A model generated the notes under the pieces. The model saw nothing but the letters and a program-made list of their open reading frames with translations. It was not told the DNA's origin and did no database searches. Shown here piece by piece: positions 1 to 5,191 of a stretch of 5,191 nucleotides of DNA. The translations under genes were made by a program, and so were the position numbers. Position 1 is the stretch's first letter. Each line of letters starts with the position of its first letter. Source of the stretch: Gammaproteobacteria bacterium (lineage in GTDB: Bacteria; Pseudomonadota; Gammaproteobacteria; UBA6429; Thiohalophilaceae); assembly GCA_011052165.1 (NCBI GenBank), contig DRJN01000146.1, forward strand, positions 1-5,191, in the 5' to 3' direction.

Positions 1-290
1 CGGAACACCGCACCGGCGCCGCGATTGTGATTAAAGGCATTGACTCGAAAACGCGCCAGATCCGGGATTTCAAAGGAAAAGTCTGTTTCATAAAACTCTT
101 CGAAATCCTTACGCTGTTTGTCATTCATGATGTCGTATACCAGCGAGTGCACGACCTTGTGATCCAGAACGGGAACATTGATGCGGCGCACGTCCCCGTC
201 CACACGGATCATGGGGGGCAATCCTGCGGACAGGTGCAAATCTGAGGCGCCGCTTTTGACGCTAAAAGCCAGTAGTTCAGTAATATCCAT
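1..290 (-). CDS. pilT: Type IV pilus retraction ATPase PilT, N-terminal part (runs off the left edge)
   Basis: The reverse complement starts at an ATG (288-290) and stays open for 96 codons to the window edge, where the gene is cut off. The protein begins MDITELLAFSVKSGASDLHL, and residues 15-21 are ASDLHLS, the hallmark of the PilT/PilB/GspE N-terminal (N1D) domain. RFRVNAF follows near residues 80-86, as in PilT proteins. The Walker A, Walker B and Asp/His boxes lie outside the window, so the ATPase core cannot be checked. In the family, PilT forms a cytoplasmic hexamer at the base of the type IV pilus and powers pilus retraction (twitching motility, DNA uptake). An AGGA lies 7 nt before the ATG, which supports this start. 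The gene is divergent from yggS, the arrangement I recall from Pseudomonas. The related PilU is the main alternative, but the start of the protein and the neighbour fit PilT better. Confidence 0.93.
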   Translation of the reverse strand, partial: MDITELLAFSVKSGASDLHLSAGLPPMIRVDGDVRRINVPVLDHKVVHSLVYDIMNDKQRKDFEEFYETDFSFEIPDLARFRVNAFNHNRGAGAVF

Positions 291-352
291 GCAGGGTTCC
301 TGGGTCAGCCGTTAGTCAGTGAACAGTATCATCGGTTTATTCTTCATGCCTT

Positions 353-382
353 ATTATCGGTCGCAGTCACCCAATTCTTGAA
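353..382 (-). promoter_or_regulatory. Possible pilT promoter
   Basis: On the minus strand GATAAT (353-358) differs from the -10 consensus at one base. A weak -35, TTCAAG (377-382), lies 18 bp upstream. It would start transcription near 346 and give a leader of about 55 nt before the pilT ATG. Its -35 overlaps that of the opposing yggS promoter, so the two polymerases could interfere. The -35 is poor and other -10-like strings exist in this AT-rich gap, so this is a suggestion only. I saw no sigma-54 type (GG-N10-GC) element. Confidence 0.28.
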
Positions 383-403
383 CCCTTTAAAAACAGTTAT
401 ACT
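378..403 (+). promoter_or_regulatory. Probable yggS promoter, giving a very short leader
   Basis: TATACT (398-403) is a five-of-six match to the -10 consensus. TTGAAC (378-383) matches four of six -35 positions, but the spacer is only 14 bp, shorter than the usual 16-18, so the -35 may not be used as such. Transcription would start about 7 nt after the -10, near 410, only about 3 nt before the ATG at 413. That agrees with the lack of a Shine-Dalgarno sequence before yggS and suggests a leaderless or nearly leaderless message. Confidence 0.5.
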
Positions 404-412
404 GGGCTTACG

Positions 413-1102
413 ATGAATACCATAGCTCAACGCCTGGCGCAAATTCGAACCCGTATCACACAGGCTGAACAGCGCTCTCAGCGTCCGCCCGGCTCGGTCG
501 AATTGCTCGCCGTGAGCAAAACCCGTCCTCTTTGTGAACTACAAGTCTTAAATGAATGCGGTCAGCAGACCTTTGCTGAAAACTACCTGCAAGACGCCCT
601 GCCCAAGATCGCCAAACTAAACGACAGGATTACATGGCACTTTATCGGCCCGTTACAATCCAACAAGACCCGCCCGGTGGCCGAACATTTCCACTGGCTG
701 CATACCCTGGAGCGGCTGAAAATCGCTCGCCGCCTGAATGACCAGCGGCCCGCCGGCCTGCCACCTCTGAATGTCTGCATTCAGGTCAATATTTCGGCTG
801 ATCCAGACAAATCCGGTCTCGCGCCCGAGGCCGCCGAAGCGCTGGCCTATGAACTGGCGACACTGCCCCGTCTGCGTCTGCGCGGTCTTATGACCTTGCC
901 TCGCCGGCAAAACGACTTCGAGCAGCAACGCCGGCCATTCAGAGAACTGCATGCGCTGTACACGCAGCTACGCCAGGACGGATTCGAACTGGATACGCTG
1001 TCCATGGGCATGACGCGTGATCTGGAAGCAGCGATAGCCGAAGGCAGCACCCTGGTACGCGTGGGTACCGGTCTTTTCGGCCCGCGTAAATCGTTGCAAT
1101 AA
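413..1102 (+). CDS. yggS: YggS/PLPBP family pyridoxal phosphate homeostasis protein
   Basis: A 229-residue single-domain protein of normal family length, with an alanine-racemase-like TIM barrel fold that binds PLP but has no known enzymatic activity. Family members buffer cytosolic PLP, and their loss disturbs vitamin B6 and amino acid pools. Visible signatures are the PLP lysine K36 in AVSKT (33-37), FAENYLQ (54-60), WHFIGPLQSNK (75-85), VNISADPDKSGL (125-136), MGMTRDLEAAI (198-208) and GSTLVRVGTGLFG (211-223). Two family positions are varied: FGENY is FAENY, and MGMS, which helps hold the PLP phosphate, is MGMT; both are conservative. The ATG at 413 fits the usual N-terminus and no clear Shine-Dalgarno precedes it. 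proC follows after 47 bp, a pairing conserved in many bacteria and perhaps sharing one message. Confidence 0.96.
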   Translation: MNTIAQRLAQIRTRITQAEQRSQRPPGSVELLAVSKTRPLCELQVLNECGQQTFAENYLQDALPKIAKLNDRITWHFIGPLQSNKTRPVAEHFHWLHTLERLKIARRLNDQRPAGLPPLNVCIQVNISADPDKSGLAPEAAEALAYELATLPRLRLRGLMTLPRRQNDFEQQRRPFRELHALYTQLRQDGFELDTLSMGMTRDLEAAIAEGSTLVRVGTGLFGPRKSLQ

Positions 1103-1149
1103 ACGTTATAATGCCATTCAATCGACTGACAGGATAAATCATAACCCTC

Positions 1150-1980
1150 ATGAACACCCTCAAAATCGGTTTTATCGGAGCCGGCAACATGGCGCGCAGT
1201 CTCATCGGCGGCCTCATCGCCAGCGGCTTGCCCGCTAATAACATTCAGGCGTCGGCGCCCGATAGAGAACACTTGCAAGCGCTGGCGAATGACTTCAGCA
1301 TCCGGACCACCACAGACAACCAGGCTCTCCTCGATCGGTGCGACGTGATCGTACTGGCGGTCAAGCCCCAGGTTTTAAAACAGATCTGTCAGGCGCTTCG
1401 CCCAGCCCAGGGCAGCCTGTATCTGAGTATTGTCGCCGGTATCCCGACCTCATCCATTCGTCACTGGCTGGAGCAAAAAGCCGAGACCGGCCCATTAGCC
1501 ATCATTCGCGCCATGCCCAACACGCCGGCCCTGTTGCAAACCGGCGCCAGCGCGCTTTACGCTAATCCTCACGCCAGCGAGGCGCAGCGGGAAAGCGCCG
1601 AAGCCATCATGCGCGCCGTTGGTCTGGCGCTATGGGTCAAGGATGAAACACAAATGGATGCCGTGACTGCACTGTCGGGCAGCGGCCCGGCCTATCATTT
1701 TTTGTTTATGGAGGCCATGATCAGCGCGGCCCGGGAGCTGGGGTTGAACGAGGCGAACGCACGCCTGCTGACGATACAAACCGCCTTTGGCGCCGCCAAA
1801 ATGGCCCTGGAAATCAACGAGAACCCAGCGACCCTGCGTCAAAATGTCACCTCACCCGGTGGCACGACCGAACGCGCCATACAAACTTTCCAGGAGGGTG
1901 GATTTGAAAAACTGGTCACCGCAGCGCTAAGCGCGGCGCGCGATCGCGCCCGCGAACTGGCTGAAGAACTGGGGCAATAG
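1150..1980 (+). CDS. proC: Pyrroline-5-carboxylate reductase (proline biosynthesis)
   Basis: A 276-residue cytosolic enzyme of full family length that reduces 1-pyrroline-5-carboxylate to L-proline with NAD(P)H, the last step of proline synthesis. The N-terminal Rossmann fold has the dinucleotide motif GFIGAGNMA (7-15) and VLAVKPQ (68-74). RAMPNTPA (120-127) is the conserved linker motif. The C-terminal dimerisation/active-site domain has ALSGSGPAY (174-182) and the ProC signature VTSPGGTTERAI (233-244), ending FEKLVTAALSAARDRARELA. All key motifs look intact. The start is fixed by an in-frame stop at 1135-1137. The nearest AGGA (1131-1134) is 15 nt from the ATG, too far for a good ribosome site, so initiation may be weak or coupled to yggS. 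A TATAAT at 1107-1112 in the gap has no -35 partner. Confidence 0.98.
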   Translation: MNTLKIGFIGAGNMARSLIGGLIASGLPANNIQASAPDREHLQALANDFSIRTTTDNQALLDRCDVIVLAVKPQVLKQICQALRPAQGSLYLSIVAGIPTSSIRHWLEQKAETGPLAIIRAMPNTPALLQTGASALYANPHASEAQRESAEAIMRAVGLALWVKDETQMDAVTALSGSGPAYHFLFMEAMISAARELGLNEANARLLTIQTAFGAAKMALEINENPATLRQNVTSPGGTTERAIQTFQEGGFEKLVTAALSAARDRARELAEELGQ

Positions 1981-2002
1981 ACAAGCTGTTGGGCGACCGA
2001 AG

Positions 2003-2029
2003 GAAGTGCCTGTGGTGCTTCATTTCATT
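2003..2029 (+). terminator. Weak hairpin in the proC-yggT gap, possible terminator
   Basis: GAAGTGCC (2003-2010) can pair with GGTGCTTC (2014-2021) across a 3-nt loop: six Watson-Crick pairs plus two central G-U pairs. It is followed by ATTTCATT, which is T-rich but not a true T-run. It could attenuate read-through from proC into yggT. The rest of this 107-bp gap shows no convincing promoter, only the yggT ribosome site AAGGA at 2074-2078. Confidence 0.25.
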
Positions 2030-2087
2030 CTGCCCCACAATGCACCCAAAAAACCAACATGTGAGTAAACAATAAGGATTATCAATA

Positions 2088-2687
2088 ATGGGTTATTTCA
2101 GCAACGCCGGCGCCTTTCTTATCCAGACCTTATTCGGACTTTATATTCTGCTCATCATGCTGCGTTTTCTGCTGCAATGGGTGCGCGCCGATTTCTACAA
2201 CCCGCTGTCCCAATTCATCGTCAAAGTGACCAACCTGCCGCTGCTGCCCCTGCGACGCATCATCCCCGGATTCGGTGGTCTCGACAGCGCCGCCATGCTG
2301 CTGATGCTGCTGCTCGAATATGCGGAACTGCTACTGCTCAGCCTGCTGCCCGGGCGCGGCCTGCCCAATCTGTTCGGGCTTGGCATACTGGCGCTGGTGG
2401 AACTGCTGGCGCTGGTGCTGAAGGTTTTTCTATACGGCATTTTCATCCAGGCTATCCTCAGCTGGATCCCCAACGCTGGTTACAATCCGGTCGCCTCCCT
2501 GCTGGACCAGCTCACCGCCCCGGTACTGCGTCCTTTCCGTAATCTGATCCCACCGATTTCGGGTATGGATCTTTCGCCCATGGCCGCTATTATCGCCCTC
2601 TATCTGGCCACGTTGCTGATCATTGCGCCGCTACAGGATCTGGCGCGCGGACTGGCCTACAGCATGCGGCCAATGATGGCCTTTTGA
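2088..2687 (+). CDS. yggT: YggT family integral membrane protein (two YGGT repeats)
   Basis: A 199-residue, very hydrophobic protein with about four membrane helices near residues 8-30, 66-88, 97-125 and 161-182. It is an internal duplication. In the first copy, a segment from NPLSQF (38-43) through PLLPLRRIIP (51-60) precedes a helix. The second copy repeats this from NPVASL (133-138) through APVLRPFRNLIPP (144-156). Both copies are the YGGT-domain pattern, with an Arg-rich, Pro-rich re-entrant-like stretch. Family function is not settled: E. coli YggT has been linked to osmotic stress and potassium uptake, and YlmG/SepG relatives to cell division or nucleoid organisation in other bacteria. 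The ATG has a good ribosome site, AAGGA, 9 nt upstream. Its TGA overlaps the start of yggU, so the two are co-translated. Confidence 0.93.
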   Translation: MGYFSNAGAFLIQTLFGLYILLIMLRFLLQWVRADFYNPLSQFIVKVTNLPLLPLRRIIPGFGGLDSAAMLLMLLLEYAELLLLSLLPGRGLPNLFGLGILALVELLALVLKVFLYGIFIQAILSWIPNAGYNPVASLLDQLTAPVLRPFRNLIPPISGMDLSPMAAIIALYLATLLIIAPLQDLARGLAYSMRPMMAF

Positions 2688-2995
2688 CCGGCGCAACATT
2701 TTACTACTGGCAGGGCAAGACGCTGGTGCTTCGACTCCATGTGCAACCGCGCGCCAGCCGGGATGAGTTCTGCGGCCTCTACGGCGATAGCCTGAAAGTA
2801 CGCATTACCGCCCCGCCCGCTGACGGCAAGGCCAACCGGCATTTGCGCAAATATCTGGCGACAGTATTCCAGGTGCCCACTTCACGGGTAAACTTGTTGC
2901 GCGGCGCCAGTAGCCGCAGCAAACAATTCACCATCGAAAATCCCCGGCAACTACCCGGCGCCATTCAGCCTCCGAACCTGAAGCCTCGCGCTTAG
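2684..2995 (+). CDS. yggU: YggU / DUF167 (UPF0235) family protein, TTG start
   Basis: A 103-residue soluble protein of usual family length with unknown biochemical role. Family marks are LHVQPRASRDEF (18-29), LKVRITAPPADGKANRHL (37-54) and the basic stretch SSRSKQF (76-82), as in E. coli YggU, which has the same QPKASRD and APPxDGxAN motifs. The start is TTG at 2684, overlapping the yggT stop in the 4-nt string TTGA. No ATG lies in frame near the right place, and conserved sequence begins at about residue 7, so TTG is the most reasonable choice. It has no clear Shine-Dalgarno of its own and probably depends on ribosomes finishing yggT. The tail after residue 90 is Pro-rich and not expected to be conserved. 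Confidence 0.92.
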   Translation: MTGATFYYWQGKTLVLRLHVQPRASRDEFCGLYGDSLKVRITAPPADGKANRHLRKYLATVFQVPTSRVNLLRGASSRSKQFTIENPRQLPGAIQPPNLKPRA

Positions 2996-3060
2996 AACAC
3001 CTAAACTTCTCCCGGCATCTGCCGTTATAAAAACCGTTACCCGATCAGGATCAAAACTAT

Positions 3061-3069
3061 TGTGGATAA
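3061..3069 (-). promoter_or_regulatory. Perfect DnaA-box 9-mer upstream of the dynamin-like gene
   Basis: TGTGGATAA on the plus strand is the exact reverse complement of TTATCCACA, the strong R1-type DnaA box of gammaproteobacteria. It lies about 100 bp before the GTPase start and 2 bp before the CRP-like palindrome. It is a single site with no cluster of boxes or DNA-unwinding element around it, so it is a candidate regulatory site and not an origin. The match is certain; binding is inferred. Confidence 0.5.
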
Positions 3070-3071
3070 AT

Positions 3072-3087
3072 TGTGATGCAATTCACG
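3072..3087 (+). promoter_or_regulatory. CRP/Vfr-like binding site upstream of the dynamin-like gene
   Basis: TGTGA (3072-3076), a 6-bp spacer and TCACG (3083-3087) match the CRP-family pattern TGTGA-N6-TCACA at nine of ten core bases. The flank AAAT before it also suits the consensus. Its centre, 3079.5, is about 60 bp upstream of the start predicted from the TATAGT element, close to the -61.5 position of class I CRP activation. Whether this organism has a CRP or Vfr regulator is not visible here. Confidence 0.5.
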
Positions 3088-3106
3088 CTTTGTCGCATAT
3101 ACCTGA

Positions 3107-3132
3107 TTGAACACCTCACTATTTATTATAGT
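3107..3132 (+). promoter_or_regulatory. Candidate promoter of the dynamin-like gene
   Basis: TTGAAC (3107-3112), a 14-bp spacer and TATAGT (3127-3132) form a possible promoter with a start near 3139 and a leader of about 28 nt. The spacer is short, so the -35 may be ineffective and an activator may be needed. The -10 is the right arm of a perfect inverted repeat, ACTAT / ATAGT around TTATT (3118-3132). The rest of the 171-bp gap holds only short direct repeats (two copies of CCGTTA at 3022 and 3034) and a small hairpin at 3013-3024 without a T-run. Confidence 0.4.
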
Positions 3133-3166
3133 TAGCGTTTAGGAATGGATACTGATTGAGTTCACT

Positions 3167-5122
3167 ATGGCAACGAATCGTTTTACGGACCAAATGCAGG
3201 CTTATGGTCGCTGGAAAGCCGATCTGAATCAGGCTATTGGCCACTATCAGCGCTGGCTTGAACATAATAAGATGAGCAGTCCCGAAGTGGATCTGCGCAT
3301 TTACGAGCTGCTGGAAACGATGAAGTCTGACCGCTTGAGCATTGCCTTTGTCGCCGAATTCGCGCGTGGTAAAAGCGAGCTGATCAACGCTATTTTCTTT
3401 TCCGAATACGATCGTCGCATGCTGCCTTCGGAAGCGGGACGCACCACCATGTGTCCCACCGAACTGCTCTATGACAACAAAGCGGATCAAAGCTATATTC
3501 GCCTGTTAGCCATCGAAACCCGTCTCGAAGACACCAGTATTCAGGAACACAAAAAAGAACCCATCAACTGGACCACCATCACCCTGGACACCAATTCCTC
3601 GGAGAAAATGGCCGAGGCCTTCAAGGAAGTCGTTCGTACCAAACGCGTACCGGCCGCGGTGGCCGTTCGCCTGGGACTGCTCAATGCCGAAGATGGCGAA
3701 AAAAACGCGATTGTCGACATTCCCATGTGGCGGCACGCCATCATCAGCTTTCCTCATCCGCTGCTGAAAGATGGCCTGTCCATTCTCGACACGCCGGGAC
3801 TCAATGCGCTGGGTAATGAACCGGAACTGACCCTTAACATGTTGCCCAATGCCCAGGCCGTGATCTTTGTGCTGTCAGCGGATACCGGCGTCACCCGCTC
3901 GGATATGGACATGTGGACTCACTATGTCAATCCCCTGGGAGCCGATACCCACCACAGCCGCATCGTGGTACTTAACAAGGTTGATACCCTATGGGACGAA
4001 CTCAAGGGTGAGGAAGCCATCCACAACAGTATCGCCACACAATGTAATTCCGCTGCTAAAATGCTGGGCATCGATCCCGCCAACGTATTCCCGGTATCCG
4101 CCCAGAAAGGACTCCTGGCGAAAATCCGCACCGACCATGAGTTGCTGAAAAAAAGCAATATCCTGGCGCTGGAAAGTATTCTGGCCACCCGGATTCTGCC
4201 GCAGAAACAAACCTTGGTACGGGAAAACATCATCGCTGAAATCGGCCACATGGTGACCCAGTCCCGCGATCTGCTCACCTCACGTCTGGCCGCCGTCAAC
4301 AAACAGCTAAAAGAACTACAGGGACTCAGCGGCAAGAACGAGGATGTGATTCTGCATCTGATGAAAAAAACCCGCGCCGAGCAGACTATCTATCACAAGA
4401 GCGTGGAAAGTTTTCAAAACAATAAAAAAACCTTTAGCAGCAAACATGCCGAACTGCTTGGCCAACTCAGCCTGACCCGCCTGGATCAGCTCATGGCCAG
4501 AACCCGTAAGGACATGGCCGGGACCTGGACCACCATGGGACTAAAGTCCAACATGAAAGAATTCTTCGACATGGTGACCAACAGCATCAGCCAGGCAGGC
4601 AAACAGGCCGATCAGATCAACATGCTGATCCAGACCATTTACCAGCAGTTCCAAAAACAGCACGGCCTCTCCAACACCCGCCCCAGACTGTTCAGCCTGG
4701 CCAAATACAAGCGTGATCTGGAACGGCTTTATCATGAGGCCGAGGCCTATCGCAAGAGTCCGGTCACCACCATGACCGAGCAATCCTTCGTCATCAAAAA
4801 ATTCTTCATTTCCATGGTCAGCCACGCGCGCAATACCTTTTTCCAGGCCCATCAGGACGCCAGCTCCTGGGGTAAGGCCGCCATGTCACCGCTGGTTGCC
4901 CGGATCAAGGATCACAAGTTGCAAATGGAAAAACGACTGGACAGTCTGCGCAAAATCAACGAATCCCGCGACACACTGAAAAACAAGATTAGTGAACTGG
5001 AAGACGCCGCTGGCAAACTCGATATCCAGCTCAGCGAGTTGAACAAGCTGATGGAAACCCTGATGCGCCCGCTCGAACCCGCCCCAGGTGAGTCCGCCTC
5101 CCAGGCCAGCCAGGTAGCCTGA
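3167..5122 (+). CDS. Bacterial dynamin-like large GTPase (dynamin family protein)
   Basis: A 651-residue protein with an N-terminal large-GTPase domain and a long helical C-terminal half. G motifs are all visible: G1 AEFARGKS (63-70), G2 within GRTTMCPTEL (91-100, T93/T94), G3 DTPG (208-211), G4 NKVD (270-273) and G5-like SAQKG (311-315). The G1 loop has Ala where GxxxxGKS has Gly. About 110 residues separate G2 and G3, a long insert as also found in E. coli CrfC, a dynamin-like protein tied to replication-fork colocalisation. From about 350 on it is mostly charged helix, with likely coiled coil near 370-425 and 585-632 and a Pro/Ser/Gln tail (635-651). There is no signal peptide or clear membrane helix, so any membrane binding would be peripheral. 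Family members remodel membranes, but the role here is unknown. The ATG at 3167 is preceded by GAG 6 nt upstream and an in-frame stop at 3140-3142. It appears to be a separate unit after yggU. Confidence 0.9.
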   Translation: MATNRFTDQMQAYGRWKADLNQAIGHYQRWLEHNKMSSPEVDLRIYELLETMKSDRLSIAFVAEFARGKSELINAIFFSEYDRRMLPSEAGRTTMCPTELLYDNKADQSYIRLLAIETRLEDTSIQEHKKEPINWTTITLDTNSSEKMAEAFKEVVRTKRVPAAVAVRLGLLNAEDGEKNAIVDIPMWRHAIISFPHPLLKDGLSILDTPGLNALGNEPELTLNMLPNAQAVIFVLSADTGVTRSDMDMWTHYVNPLGADTHHSRIVVLNKVDTLWDELKGEEAIHNSIATQCNSAAKMLGIDPANVFPVSAQKGLLAKIRTDHELLKKSNILALESILATRILPQKQTLVRENIIAEIGHMVTQSRDLLTSRLAAVNKQLKELQGLSGKNEDVILHLMKKTRAEQTIYHKSVESFQNNKKTFSSKHAELLGQLSLTRLDQLMARTRKDMAGTWTTMGLKSNMKEFFDMVTNSISQAGKQADQINMLIQTIYQQFQKQHGLSNTRPRLFSLAKYKRDLERLYHEAEAYRKSPVTTMTEQSFVIKKFFISMVSHARNTFFQAHQDASSWGKAAMSPLVARIKDHKLQMEKRLDSLRKINESRDTLKNKISELEDAAGKLDIQLSELNKLMETLMRPLEPAPGESASQASQVA

Positions 5123-5166
5123 TGAAAGCTGACAGGCAGCAGAATCTGCGGCTCTGGTCTATATTT

Positions 5167-5181
5167 CAGGGTAGAACCCTG
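5167..5181. other. Perfect 6-bp hairpin downstream of the dynamin-like gene
   Basis: CAGGGT (5167-5172), loop AGA, ACCCTG (5176-5181) form a perfect stem 45 bp after the GTPase stop. Neither side has a T-run (CTCTAATAGC follows on the plus strand), so it is not a standard intrinsic terminator. It may protect the 3' end of the message or belong to a structure continuing beyond the window. The rest of 5123-5191 shows no gene I can support. Confidence 0.35.
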
Positions 5182-5191
5182 CTCTAATAGC

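Noticed and set aside
304..319. GTCAG direct repeat with an 11-bp period upstream of pilT
   Set aside because: Five-base repeats at one-turn spacing are common by chance, and no known regulator matches.
1107..1112. Perfect TATAAT in the yggS-proC gap as a proC promoter
   Set aside because: There is no -35 at 16-18 bp and no extended -10 TG; the preceding sequence is mostly the end of the yggS coding region.
847..1278. Minus-strand open frame of 143 codons across the yggS-proC junction
   Set aside because: It lies antisense to two clearly real genes, its translation is low-complexity and Arg/Ser-rich, and no family is recognisable.
3013..3024. CGGCA/TGCCG inverted repeat after yggU as a terminator
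   Set aside because: The usable stem is only 4 bp with a 4-nt loop, and it is followed by TTATAAAAACC instead of a T-run.
3061..3087. Replication origin suggested by the DnaA box
   Set aside because: Only one box is present, with no cluster, unwinding element or origin-associated genes such as dnaA, dnaN, gidA or rpmH.
3145..3159. Tiny upstream ORF (MDTD then stop) just before the dynamin-like gene
   Set aside because: The AGGA directly touches its ATG, too close to act as a ribosome site, and four codons give no evidence of function.
3922..4335. Minus-strand open frame of 137 codons inside the dynamin-like gene
   Set aside because: It is antisense to conserved G4/G5 coding sequence, and its Ser/Arg-rich translation looks like a codon-usage shadow.
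4463..4483. QLSLTRL (residues 433-439 of the GTPase) as a beta-clamp binding motif
   Set aside because: The consensus QL(S/D)LF needs a final Phe and the hexapeptide form needs Leu at position six; neither is met, and the segment is probably buried helix.

Overview
The window looks like a chromosomal segment of a mesophilic gammaproteobacterium of the Pseudomonas / purple-sulfur / methanotroph type, moderately GC-rich. The basis is gene order: a type IV pilus retraction ATPase gene (pilT) reads left out of the window, and diverging from it is the run yggS - proC - yggT - yggU, as I remember it from Pseudomonas and relatives. No species can be named from the sequence alone.

Layout. Positions 1-290 (minus) hold the first 96 codons of pilT. 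Positions 291-412 are a divergent intergenic region with a good -10 element for yggS and a weaker one for pilT. Positions 413-2995 (plus) carry yggS (PLP homeostasis), proC (pyrroline-5-carboxylate reductase, the last step of proline synthesis), yggT (a duplicated four-helix membrane protein) and yggU (DUF167). The first two are 47 bp apart. proC and yggT are separated by 107 bp containing a weak hairpin. yggT and yggU overlap through TTGA. Positions 2996-3166 are an AT-rich, 171-bp regulatory region. Positions 3167-5122 (plus) encode a 651-residue dynamin-like large GTPase. The last 69 bp contain a perfect 6-bp hairpin but no recognisable gene.

How the parts fit. yggS to yggU is a housekeeping cluster; yggS and proC may share a message, and yggT and yggU almost certainly do. 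The dynamin-like gene has its own upstream region and is probably a separate unit. In Pseudomonas, as I remember it, yggU is followed by metX, so this gene may be a lineage-specific neighbour.

The most notable part of the window is the dynamin gene and its upstream region. A perfect DnaA-box 9-mer (3061-3069) lies 2 bp from a near-consensus CRP/Vfr-type palindrome (3072-3087). Downstream is a possible promoter (3107-3132) whose -10 sits in an AT-rich inverted repeat. The spacing would suit a class I CRP promoter. The GTPase has all five G motifs, but its P-loop begins with Ala instead of Gly. I saw no CRISPR, tRNA, rRNA, insertion sequence or other mobile element.
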